The notes beneath the pieces are model-generated. The model was not told where the DNA came from. It ran no database searches and worked only from the letters and a program-made list of their open reading frames with translations. The position numbers and the translations under genes are program-made. From Haplosporangium gracile (taxonomy: Eukaryota > Mortierellomycota > Mortierellomycetes > Mortierellales > Mortierellaceae), in NCBI GenBank assembly GCA_015499985.1, contig JAAAUF010000815.1:1-18596 (forward strand): a DNA stretch of 18,596 nt. The letters are read 5' to 3'. Of this stretch, positions 9,183 through 18,596 are shown piece by piece. Position 1 is the first letter of the stretch. Every line of letters starts with the position of its first letter.

Positions 9183-11757
9183 ATGGCTTCACTGAAGATC
9201 GCGCGGAGGAAACGCGATCAACAGCCCCTTCACTCACTCACATACAGACTTGCCTCGCGCAGAGTTCTGCGTGAAAGAAGCATCGGGAGTCTCGTTGCCG
9301 TCGCAGGATTCTCGTTCCTTGCTGCCGTGTCATCACAGCTCTCCCACCTAGGCTTCTTCGGTACGCTTCGAACTTTTACTTTGCAGCGAGACCAGCTCAG
9401 TTCAGCGTGGCAATAAGACCGACGTGCACAGGAAAAGTAAACTCACCTCACCATCTCCAACTTTGATCTTTAACATATTTTAGGCTTGCTCAAGGGAGCA
9501 TTTTCGTTCTACACATTTATCCTGGCAACGACGTACTTTGCCTTCGGATCGCTTCTGTTAGGTCTTAGGAATGCTCGCGTGAAAGGTAACGACGCCGACC
9601 GTCGATCTATATCTTGCGACTTGAACAAGGGCATCCAAACCACACATTTTGGTCTAACACCGGCTCATTCCTTTTTTACTCATACTAATAGTCAACCCAA
9701 GACTGTCACCCACCTATTTTCACGATCTTTTGGCAATCTCTTCGGACCCTCTATCATGGGTGCTGGTCAGCTTCTATGTTATCTCGACAAGCGTCCTTCA
9801 CGCCTTCATCCTCGCGCCCTCCAGCAATTCGTTCGCGAACTTTAGTGAGCTCGTTGTTTTCATCAAGTAAGGACCACTGATTACGGATCTACTCTACTTC
9901 ATTGTAATCACTTTTACTAATCGATATCTTGTGCCTTGACATAGTGAGAAGGGCATCCCACAGATCAATGAACGGTACATCTTGACAAGGACATTCTCAA
10001 TCATCTTTGGAGCTGTCTACGGAGTTCGCCACTTGATCTATCAGAAAGATTGGCTGGCATTTCCCGAAATCCAGGTACGGCGCGTGAACGACAACCTCGG
10101 TATTTTAACTTTTTCGACATGCCGCGTATTCGATCTCCTTTATCTAACCTTCGTGATTGGCCTCTTTCATTAGTTGAGCACTGTGGACTACATTTTCAAC
10201 AACTACTGGAAACAGGTCATTTCTAGCGCTGGAGCTTTCTCATTGCGGATAACAGGAGCTTTCTGGATTGTCTACAACATTCTTTTGAGTCGCCTTCTTG
10301 TGAACTCGGCTATGCGCTTTGTCGCAGATGACATTCTCTACCACGCACCCCAGTACGGTCCTCGTTGGTATAGTCTTGGATTGGCGATTAGACTATTTTT
10401 CACGTCGTTTTCGATCTCGATCTTTTTGGAGTCAGTTCACCTCGTCTGCGACCATTTCCTCTCGAAGGTAACAACAAAGTCCTGGTCTGTCGACTCCTCA
10501 ACTCTGGCACAATTCACGTATTGCCTACTGACGTGATATATTTGGGACGATAGAAAATGAACGTGTCAGGTCTTTCAATTGATCCCAACGCGTGCCTGAT
10601 TTCGGGATTGAAGGTCGACGGATTCAACACAACGCCCGAGACCCTGTTGACCTACCATGCATTCCAGGAATTGGCTCATTTGGTAGGGCACTCTCCAGCA
10701 CGGCGCAAGGACATTTTCAACGATGCTGTCAGTTCACCCTCGAGCTGGACTCAAATCTCATCTCATTGTATTTCGCTGTTGAACAAGGCGGCCACCCGCA
10801 TCAACACTGTCCCTGCTAAGCCCTCTAGTACTTCTGTGGGCAAGCCGGTCACATCAGCTCTTGGATCAACGGTCCGTAGAAGACTTCCTCCAGGTCAAGG
10901 CGGTGCGTTCGAAACCAACATTTTCCGTCCCAGCAAGCATGATCATTTCTTTGACAGCCTGAAGGGACCCAGCACCGAGGAGATCTTGGCTCAGTCAAGA
11001 GCAGAGGCTGCGAAGGATGCAACGAAGACGTCATCGACTGGAACACCCAAGGACCGTTTGGAGTTGATTGCTTTTCATTGGATCAGCAATAAGGTCAAAG
11101 AGCTGGCACTCAAGTACCCAGACCTCCAGAGACATCTTAGCGTCATTCCAGAGAAGGAGATCTTGAGGTCAACCGACGATTTTCATTTGATTCTCTGGGC
11201 TTTTCAAAGTAAGCATATGTGTCGTACTTTTGCGATTGCGACAGCCTTTCCTTGTTGGACATTGCATACTCACTAGCAAGTTACCATTTATCGCGCTATT
11301 TATCTTACGTTTAGGCTTGGCACGTTTGGTTGTTGCTTCTTATGACGAAGACAACTATGGCGTTGTTCAAAAGGACATCTCTAAAGTTCTGGAGACCATG
11401 CTTGAGCTGCTCATGACACTGGAGTCATTCCTGTTGGCTGAGGCAGGCTCTGCCAAGTTCCGGTCGAACCCTTATTCGGCTCATATCAATGCGCAAAGGC
11501 TTACAATCACTCGATCGTATGCCATGCTCCAAGGTATGATGCGTTTTTACTTCTTTTTTTTTTTGTTTTTTTTTGGAGATTGCTGTTTTCTGTATGCTTG
11601 AAGCTGATAAAAATCGGCTTTATGTCCTCGCTCAAACATAGCTCTCAAGACGGCCATCTACCAGGTTGTGATCACTTTCAGGGGTCAATTGGCCGAATTT
11701 ACGCTGGCCTCAGCGTATGCTAACCGGTTGAAGCACTTTGTTGACTTTGACGAGTAG
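9183..11757 (+). CDS. NDC1: NDC1-type transmembrane nucleoporin
   Basis: The model is join(9183..9360, 9484..9585, 9692..9866, 9945..10074, 10174..10467, 10554..11208, 11315..11533, 11642..11757), 622 residues, within the usual NDC1 size range. The N-terminal half has six hydrophobic segments, roughly 34-55, 62-88, 115-140, 165-185, 205-230 and 265-285, after a basic N-terminus. The C-terminal half is soluble. It carries the family block TPETLLTYHAFQELA followed by RRKDIFND and a Trp-x-x-Ile segment, then a Ser/Thr/Pro linker and helices to the end. NDC1 anchors nuclear pore complexes, and in yeast also spindle pole bodies, in the pore membrane. Seven short GT-AG introns (78-123 bp) fall where the frame requires; a TACTAAT-like branch site precedes exon 3. 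The identification rests on the block and topology, as NDC1 diverges fast. Confidence 0.88.
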
Positions 11758-11867
11758 CCTTCCTACTCCTTGAAGGCCATGAAGGCCAAGGATGTCTCCT
11801 ACCATCAACCTTTTCACCCACCGATATTCGCACAACTAACCATCGCACAATCACACCACGAGATAAA

Positions 11868-11873
11868 AATAAA
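11868..11873 (+). terminator. AATAAA poly(A) signal for NDC1
   Basis: AATAAA lies about 111 bases after the NDC1 stop at 11757 and is the first such hexamer downstream. It is the probable 3' end signal. Confidence 0.5.
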
Positions 11874-12460
11874 CAAATGCAATGACTGAAAGGTGAAGAT
11901 GAAGGACAACAAGCAGCAAAATTACCACGACCCGCCTGAACTCAAGCTAGACATATACTGGTTGGGTGAATGGCGAGTGAATGCCAAAGCAAAGCAAAAG
12001 GTGGCGAGTTTTCGCGAAAGGTTAGACCGAAAACAATGTCGGTTTTTGTTTGTGGCTGTAGTCGACGAGCAAGTATGCCTGCGAATCAAAAGAAGGTTCG
12101 ATTAGAGGGTGGGCTTGCCCTGATGTCTTGGCACTCTGCTCTCTTTTTCATTTCAGTTTGCTCGCTATTCTTCCGCTTCCGCTTCCTCTTTTTTTTTTTT
12201 TTGGTCATCCCGCTCACTTCTTTCTTTCTCTTTCTTTCTCTCTCTTTCTCCCTTTTCTCTCTCTCTCTCACACACACACCCGCTCTTACCCTTTCCCTGA
12301 CCTCCACTCCTCTCCCTGATTACGCCTTTATTTCCAGGAACCTCAGCAACCAAGGCTTCAAGACTCCTTCTGCCCTGACAAACAAACCCTCATCGACAAA
12401 CGTTTCACAAACCAGTTCAACCGCATTTATCTTTCTCAACGACAAATTAACAGAAGCAAC
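11874..12460 (+). promoter_or_regulatory. Upstream region of the EHD gene with long CT-rich tract
   Basis: This interval lies between the NDC1 3' end and the EHD start codon. It contains a C/T-rich tract from about 12181 to 12292 (T runs, TTTC repeats, TCTCTCTC, then CACACACA). An A/C-rich leader with CAACGACAAATTAACAGAAGCAAC leads into the ATG at 12461. Open frames here, including the Arg/Lys/Glu-rich antisense one, are by-products of the simple sequence. No gene was supported. Confidence 0.5.
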
Positions 12461-14492
12461 ATGGGCTATCCAGATGAAAAGAAGAGAGGATCTCAATCCT
12501 CCTCAAAGGAGGGCAACGGACACCCCTTCCATGACTACTACGAAGACTCAAAACAGGTGCCTCCGCCACCTTCCGTCGGCACCTCCGCCTCCGCTCAACC
12601 GCCACTCTTGCCATCGAGACAACCCTCTACCATTCACAGATCCGCAACGTCGAGCACAACCCGGAATAGCGTCGGTCGCAACTCGTATTCGCCTGCCCGG
12701 GATGACTACAGAGAGGTCTACCGGGACCTCACCCAGATATACAAGCGCAAGATCAGGCCTCTCGAGACAACATACAATTTTGAAGGCTTCCATTCGGCTC
12801 CGTTGACAGACAGTGATATCCTTGCCAAGCCCATGGTTCTATTATTGGGCCAGTACAGCACTGTAAGCCATTGTGTGGCATGATGTTGTCGTTGTCGTCG
12901 TTTGTTTGTTCATCATGCATGGATATCGAGCAAGGGGGGAGAGGAAATCAAGATTACTGACCCTCTTTACTTCTCTTTTTTTATTTTTGCAGGGAAAAAC
13001 AACATTCATTAAGCACCTTATTGAAAGTGATTATCCAGGATCCCACATCGGGGTTGAACCAACTGTAAGTTCAAATGCAAGCAAGGATGGCTCTCAAAAG
13101 GGAGGCGTCGAATATCTCGTTACTTCTGCCTGACGCTACATCTCACGCCATCGGCTAATGCTGATGTTCTCCCTCTCTGAATAGACCGACAGGTTCGTGG
13201 CGGTGATGAATGGCTCCGAGCCTCGAGTGATTCCAGGAAACGCTGCCGCGGTCTCGGCAGATTTGCCATTCAGGGGTTTGGATCGATTTGGACAGGCATT
13301 CCTGACCCGGTTCCAAGTGTCTCAGTGCCCTAATCCCTTATTGGAGAACCTGACCTTGATCGACACCCCTGGTATTCTGGCAGGCGACAAACAGCGAGTC
13401 GAGCGTGGATACGACTTTACAAAGACAATCGAGTGGTTCGCTCAACGGTCGGATCTGATCCTCCTCTTCTTTGACTCTCACAAGCTGGATATCTCAGACG
13501 AATTCAAGAGCTCAATCTTTGCTCTCAAGGGACATGAGGAGAAGATACGAGTAATTTTAAACAAGAGCGACATGGTGGACCAACAGCAGTTGATGAGGGT
13601 CTATGGTGCGCTGATGTGGTCGCTCGGCAAGGTGATTCAGACACCGGAGGTCATGAGGGTCTATTTGGCGTCGTTTTGGTTGCATAAGCCATCCAATGTG
13701 TTTGAGGACTGTCGAGCACTACTGGAGAAGGAGCAAGCGGATCTGCTCAAGGACTTGCGGGATTTACCGAGAAATGCCGCTATTCGCAAGGTCAACGAGA
13801 TTGTCAAACGAGCACGGTTGGCGAGAGTCCATGCATACATTATCGGACACTTGCGCAAGGAGATGCCGGCTGTCTTTGGCAAGAAATCGCGCCAGCGCGA
13901 GCTGATCAACAACATGCAGACCGAGTTCCTGAAGGTGCAGCAGCTTTACAGTGTTCCTGCAGGTGATTTTCCCAATGTCACGGCGTTTAGGCAGTCTCTC
14001 GAGGCCTACCGGTTCGAGAACTTTGCCAGGGTTAGTCAGCCCATCCTGTCGGTTGCCGAGGAGGCTTTGTCACACGACCTTCCCAAGATCATGCGCCGGT
14101 TCCCGCAATACAACCCCCTTCTGGAGCTGAGTCAGAAGAACCCATTTCTCGGCCCACCAGAGGTGTTCAATGCCCTGAACTCGAACTCTACAGGGGATAT
14201 CCCTCCAAGTTACTGGCACTTTTCGTCGGTTGACAAGTCGGCGTCGCAACCCATCTTTTTGTCACTAAACCCGATCGAAGGCAAGATTAATGGATCGACT
14301 GCGAAACCGTATCTGATGAGCACCGGTCTGTCGGTTGACCTGTTGGCCAGGATCTGGACGTTGGCGGACTGGACCTGCGATGGTTATCTGAGTGAGGACG
14401 AGTTTGCGGTGGCCATGCATTTGGTCCGTGCTGTTGAGAGCGGGGGAGAGCAGGCCCTCCCAGAGACGCTGCCCCAGTCGATGTTGCCCTGA
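12461..14492 (+). CDS. EHD1: EHD-family (Eps15-homology domain) dynamin-like ATPase
   Basis: The model is join(12461..12862, 12993..13064, 13185..14492), 593 residues. Order: a Ser/Pro-rich N-terminal extension (about 1-80, with QVPPPPSVG); the EHD N-helix (YREVYRDLTQIYKRKIRPLE); the G domain with P-loop GQYSTGKTT 130-138, switch I EPTT 156-159, DTPG 218-221 and NKSD 284-287; a helical domain; NPF at 477-479; and a C-terminal EH domain with EF loop DWTCDGYLSEDE 553-564. Metazoan EHDs are about 535-545 residues, so the extra length is at the N-terminus. EHDs bind ATP, oligomerise on acidic membranes and tubulate or cut endosomal membranes; their EH domain binds NPF peptides. Intron 1 splits the P-loop and intron 2 splits the two switch-I threonines. 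The gene symbol follows the human family; the particular paralogue has no meaning here. Identity is secure. Confidence 0.95.
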
Positions 14493-14516
14493 GGCAGTCT
14501 GATTCTAGCAATATGT

Positions 14517-14522
14517 AATAAA
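14517..14522 (+). terminator. AATAAA poly(A) signal for the EHD gene
   Basis: AATAAA starts 25 bases after the TGA stop at 14490-14492, a typical position. The remaining stretch to 14788 becomes C/T-rich and serves as the ATG3 leader and promoter. Confidence 0.6.
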
Positions 14523-14788
14523 AAGGCATGTGCAATGCCCATGCGAGATGGCAAGTGCCAAATCTGCGCCACCTCACATATCCACAGCAGAAAGAAAAAG
14601 CCAGTCCAGCCCGCCCACCCACTCAGTCCTCAGGCCAAATTATGTTCTTTATTTTAGACCGTGGCCTTCGCGTTTCTTTTTGGCTTTACTTCCCCTTTTC
14701 CTTCTTTTTTCTTCCATCAACCCACACACTCACACTTTTTTTTCTTCACTCTCATTCACTTCAGCCAATCCTTCTCACCCAACAACAG

Positions 14789-16878
14789 ATGAACTCCGTA
14801 CAGAATATCTTCTTTGGCCTTCGCGAGTACCTGAGTCCTGTCCTCAAAAACTCAAAATTCAAGGAGACCGGATGCATCACTCCCGAGGAGGCAAGTCCCC
14901 CACTTCCAACACCTCTCTCCTCATGCTCTCTCTCTCATACACACACACAGTGCCCTGGTACCTGTTGTCCAAATTGACTTAAACGACGGTTGTTACTCCT
15001 CTCGAACATACAACGCCACTTTACATACAACAGTACCTGTTACATGCGCCTCTTCAGCAGCTTGAGTCATTCACTTTTGAGCTCCCGAACGCTTGCTCGG
15101 TGGCGACGCAGAATACTAATCACGGTAGTCTGTGTTACTTTTTGGACCTCATAGTTTGAAGCTGCCGGTGACTTCTTAGTTTACAAATGCCCTACATGGA
15201 GCTGGTAAATACTTGCGCATCGTCGTTTTTTTTTCTCGCTCGTTGTAGGCGTACAAACTCCCCAGTCAACCCTTTACTCGAAAGGAGCGCGACGTTAACC
15301 AGTTTTTCTGAACTCACTTTCTTTTTTTGTGAACGTAGGGAGGGCGGTGAACTCAGCAAACGCCGTGACTATTTGCTTCCCGACAAGCAATTCTTGATTA
15401 CCCGCAACGGTATGCTGCGTTATGCATCCTTGTTGTTGCTGGCGTTGCTGTTGTTGCTGTTGTCGTTACCAAAGAGACCCATAGCTCATAGCCCACAGGC
15501 TCCATCTCATCTCTATTCCCTTCCTCGTGGGAGGAAGAGGTGGTCTGATAAGTGGGCCTTGGACCCGTGACCTATTTTTTTCCGCAGAGAGACAGAATTT
15601 CAAGGAGCCTTTGACTAATCATTTTGGCCACCCTCCCTTGCTTTACCACCTTGCATAGTGCCTTGCTTGCGTCGTGTCAAGCAGATGGAGTACACGGACG
15701 AGGATGCAGAGACCCACATCGAGGCTGACGGCGGAGATAGCTGGGTCATGTCCCACAGCTCTCGTGGCGCAGGTGGACCAATTGAGGAAATTGCAGGAAG
15801 CATGGACGAGGACGAGGACGAGGAAGCAGAGGCCGAAGCCGAGGCTCAAGCCGCCATCAAGGCTATGGAGCGCATGAAGCTGCAGGATCAATTGCAGGCT
15901 GCTGCAGAAGAAGATGAGGACGACGATGATATTCCTGATATGGATGACATCCCCGACATGGACGACTATGATGACATGGAGGAGGAAGCTGACCCTGTAA
16001 GTTACCAGGACTGACCGACAGATCGCAAGTACTTTGCGTTCCAACTTACTTAGTGCGCTGCGCTGACAGTTGTGTGTGTTTTTCCTCTTTGCATGTCTTT
16101 GCTCAATTGATGATCTTTTAGGCAACTCTTGCACCTGCAGCTCCTACGGCCGTCGATCCTGGGTAAGTTGATTCGCCGATTTGTCAGAGTAAAGCCCGAT
16201 GCGCCAAAAGATGGTATGTGGACACAAGTGACAGTGGAACTAACTAGTCTTGACCACATGTTCATGTCCAGTGACAAGATCTTGAGCGTCCGCACCTACG
16301 ATGTGTTTATTACCTACGATAAGTATTACCAAACTCCAAGAATGTGGCTCTTTGGCTATGACGAGGTACGACCCAGCTCAGGCGGTGTCACTGATCATTC
16401 AAGTGTGTTTCTGAGCTGTAGTATGTATATGTGGATCTTTTCATTTGACACTTTATTTCTCCACCTTTCTGACCTTCCCTTTTAGCACCGACGACCCCTT
16501 GTGTCGTCCCAAATCTTTGAGGATGTCTCGCAGGACTATGCCAAGAAGACTGTCACCATCGAGAGCCACCCACATCTCAACATGTCGCTTGCCAGCATCC
16601 ATCCTTGCCGGCACGGAGCCGTCATGAAGAAGATTATCGAGAAGGTGGCGAATGATGAGGGCAAAGAAGAGCCCGTCAGAGTCGATCAGTACGTTTTCAC
16701 CACAGTTTTTTTTTTATCATGTCGTCATATACAATATAGAGGAGAAAAAGAGAGAGTTAAATGTTAACCAAGATTCCTACATGCTCTTTACTTTTTTCAT
16801 AGGTATCTCATCATTTTCTTGAAGTTCATGTCCTCGGTGGTGCCTACTATCGACTACGACAACACCATCTCTGCCTAA
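14789..16878 (+). CDS. ATG3: Autophagy E2-like enzyme Atg3
   Basis: The model is join(14789..14890, 15155..15204, 15339..15409, 15659..15996, 16122..16162, 16272..16365, 16486..16688, 16803..16878), 324 residues, close to yeast Atg3 (310). The start [18 protein letters not shown] is the amphipathic membrane-sensing helix. Then come [28 protein letters not shown] and the long acidic flexible region (about 124-187, with IPDMDD repeated). The E2 core has [20 protein letters not shown] and the catalytic HPC motif with Cys273. The end is [20 protein letters not shown]. Atg3 accepts Atg8 from Atg7 and transfers it to phosphatidylethanolamine on the growing autophagosome membrane. All catalytic landmarks are present, so it should be active. 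Intron 1 (14891-15154) begins GCAAGT, a GC-AG intron; no GT site gives the conserved EE-F-x-AAGDFLV join. Confidence 0.96.
15430..15467 (+). repeat. GTT/GCT trinucleotide microsatellite in ATG3 intron 3
   Basis: An imperfect TTG/CTG/TTG trinucleotide array lies inside intron 3 (15410-15658), just after its donor. It is not coding in the spliced model: the acceptor at 15657-15658 restores [10 protein letters not shown]. It probably varies in length among strains. Confidence 0.6.
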
Positions 16879-16950
16879 AGTCCTCGACTGATTGGAATAA
16901 GGAGTATCTAGTATTGCCTCTTGCATTTTCACCAGTGTCTTTCCTTGCAA

Positions 16951-16956
16951 AATAAA
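16951..16956 (+). terminator. AATAAA poly(A) signal for ATG3
   Basis: AATAAA occurs 73 bases beyond the ATG3 stop (16876-16878) and is followed by a T run at about 16968-16975. The VPS60 start codon is only 156 bases further on, so the VPS60 promoter must lie in or overlap this stretch. Confidence 0.55.
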
Positions 16957-17111
16957 ACGTTTGCGTCTTTTTTTTCACGAACTTTTGAGGTGCCAAGAAC
17001 AAGAGCAGTCACCACGCTAGCACGACTTTTGTGCCTGTGGTCGAATCTTCTTTTTCTCTTTTTTTCTTCTTCATTCATCACGTCAACTCACAGGAAAAAG
17101 AACACATCGCC

Positions 17112-18429
17112 ATGCATCGACTTTTCGGCTCCAACAAGAAGACACCAAAGCCAAGTCTCACAGATGCTATCACGGCTGTAAGTGCTTTTATCACTGTCAC
17201 ACAAGCAACGGACCAACCTGGAGGCTTACCATGCAGGATGGCAAAACCCTTTAGCATAACCCATGGACGACGCTTTTGTTACAAAGAACTCAGTCCCGCC
17301 TTTTTTTGAGCTTCTTCTTGGAGGGCTATAAAAGCTCTAAGTGAATCATAGCCCATTTCAACTAGGAAGTAATGTATGCGCGCAGGGTTCTCTCGCAAGT
17401 TTTCCGCAGACTGACACTGCTTCTATGTCGCCTTGACGCATCAATTTACAATAGACCGATATGCGAGTCGACGCCGTCGAGGTCAAGATCCGAAAACTGG
17501 ATGCAGAACTCATCAAATACAAGGACCAGATGAAGAAGATGCGCGACGGACCTGCAAAAGTAAGAAGAATATAACTTTCAAACGTCAACTGCGCTATGCC
17601 TGCGACCCCTTGTCATAATGACCTGTCCATGTGTCCCTTTGACAACAAGGAATACTGATGCTTTTAATACCTATCCCTCTGTTATAGAACTCAGTGAAGA
17701 CAAAGGCGATGAGGATCTTGAAGGAGAGAAAGCTGTATGAGAGTCAACGAGAGCAGCTTCAGCAGCAGTCATTCAACATGGAGCAGGCAGCGTTTACTAC
17801 AGAGAACTTGAAGAACGTCATGACGACTGTCGATGCCATGAAGACGGCCAACCAGACGATGAAGCAGCAATACAAGAAGGTCGACATCGACAAGATTGAG
17901 GTATGGGCAGAAAGTTTTTGGTTTTTGGCAGATTTTTTATAATTCTCATTTTTCTTGGCGGGTGATATATATTTTTTCTTTTGTTTGGTTCACTTACGTG
18001 GCTCACTCATCTTCGTGTTCTTTTTCATTTGATAATTTCTTCTCTCTGTACTAGCAAATGCAAGACGAGATGGAGGATATCATGGATCAGGCAAACGAGA
18101 TTCAGGAGACGCTAGGTCGGTCTTATGGAGTACCTGATGATATCGATGAGGACGAACTTGAGGCAGAATTGGACGCTCTGGGTGACGAAATGTTTGAGGA
18201 GGAGGAGCCTTCGTACTTGGAGGACGAAACTCTGGACCTTCCCACCGCAGAAACAACAGAGCCCCAGGCCGAGGTAACTAGACTGCACTGTGCCTTGCTT
18301 GTTGTTTTGAGAGATTGGACCCTGTTCATTTGGTCTTGATGAAGTGTGTATTAACATGTTCTCGTTGTTTACTTGCTTTCTTAGCGCTTGGATGAGTTTG
18401 GACTGCCAGAGGGTCCTCTCAAGGCGTAA
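17112..18429 (+). CDS. VPS60: ESCRT-III subunit Vps60/CHMP5
   Basis: The model is join(17112..17177, 17455..17559, 17688..17900, 18055..18273, 18385..18429), 215 residues, the usual size. It starts [20 protein letters not shown], matching the family MxRLFG N-terminus. The basic first helices follow ([36 protein letters not shown]). Next come [17 protein letters not shown] and the acidic C-terminal half ([20 protein letters not shown]). The last exon encodes the conserved LDEFGLP tail. Snf7-type proteins polymerise on endosomes. Vps60/CHMP5 acts late in multivesicular-body sorting and binds Vta1/LIP5, the activator of Vps4, through its C-terminal acidic region. All four introns are phase 0. 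The start is the only in-frame ATG upstream that gives the family N-terminus. Very confident. Confidence 0.96.
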
Positions 18430-18596
18430 CGAGTTCGCGCGTTGCTTCAGACGGGGATCTAGAGCGCGGACTGGACGAATTATAAACAAGAATTATGCAA
18501 CCCCCTTCTTTTTTCTGGCTTATTTTCCTCCCTACTCCCACTTCTTTCGAGCACTTTTCACATTCTTCCCCCCTTCCCCCCCCCCCTCTCTCTACG
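18430..18596 (+). other. 3' flank of VPS60 ending in C/T-rich tract
   Basis: After the TAA at 18427-18429 there is ATTATAAAC near 18479 but no exact AATAAA. From about 18501 the sequence becomes C/T-rich, ending in C runs and CTCTCTCT. This resembles the leaders of the other genes and may precede a further plus-strand gene beyond the edge. No coding region is visible. Confidence 0.4.

Noticed and set aside
11893..12105. Small open frame of 70 codons between NDC1 and EHD
   Set aside because: It begins in the NDC1 3' flank, has no recognisable motif and no splice-compatible partner exon.
12086..12353. Antisense Lys/Arg/Glu-rich frames opposite the EHD leader
   Set aside because: The composition is a direct product of the C/T simple-sequence tract; there is no domain.
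15643..16134. 163-codon minus-strand frame opposite ATG3
   Set aside because: It is the antisense of the acidic ATG3 exon 4, whose GAN codons leave the other strand open; Atg3 explains the region fully.
1..18596. A secondary-metabolite or mobile-element cluster around the Zn2Cys6 regulator
   Set aside because: All neighbours are conserved housekeeping genes. No synthase, transporter, transposase, terminal repeat or target duplication is visible.

Overview
The window is intron-rich eukaryotic DNA from a fungus. It holds seven protein-coding genes with about 36 short spliceosomal introns. Most introns are 60-280 bp, nearly all are GT-AG, and they carry pyrimidine or T-rich tails. The set includes a Zn2Cys6 transcription factor (a fungal family) next to an EHD-type ATPase that budding yeast lacks. 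Together with the high intron density and the long T/CT tracts in introns and 5' regions, this suggests an early-diverging filamentous fungus of the Mortierellomycota/Mucoromycota type. That placement is an inference from gene content and style, not from a marker gene.

Layout, left to right. (1) 137-4216, plus: a 1175-residue Zn2Cys6 regulator in five exons. (2) 4494-5922, minus: ribosomal protein eL42, convergent with the regulator; only its start-codon exon is uncertain. (3) 6300-8862, minus: a membrane-anchored armadillo-type repeat protein in 11-12 exons, nearly all separated by phase-1 introns. (4) 9183-11757, plus: the transmembrane nucleoporin NDC1, divergent from (3) across a 320-bp shared promoter region. 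(5) 12461-14492, plus: an EHD-family membrane-remodelling ATPase with an N-terminal extension. (6) 14789-16878, plus: ATG3, the E2-like enzyme that conjugates Atg8 to lipid; its first intron is GC-AG. (7) 17112-18429, plus: VPS60/CHMP5, an ESCRT-III subunit.

The four rightmost genes are co-oriented, and each encodes an endomembrane or nuclear-envelope factor (pore anchoring, membrane tubulation/scission, autophagosome lipidation, ESCRT-III). Nothing in the sequence shows that they are co-regulated, but the adjacency is worth a synteny check. All seven gene models were built by joining exons so that reading frame, splice sites and family motifs agree. Each coding total is a multiple of three and ends in one stop codon.

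I saw no transposon, CRISPR array, rRNA, tRNA or foreign cluster. The most unusual items are the phase-1 exon array of the armadillo protein with its recurring YW...H(E/Q) signature, the detached eL42 start codon, the GC-AG intron of ATG3, and several introns that cut through catalytic or metal-binding motifs.
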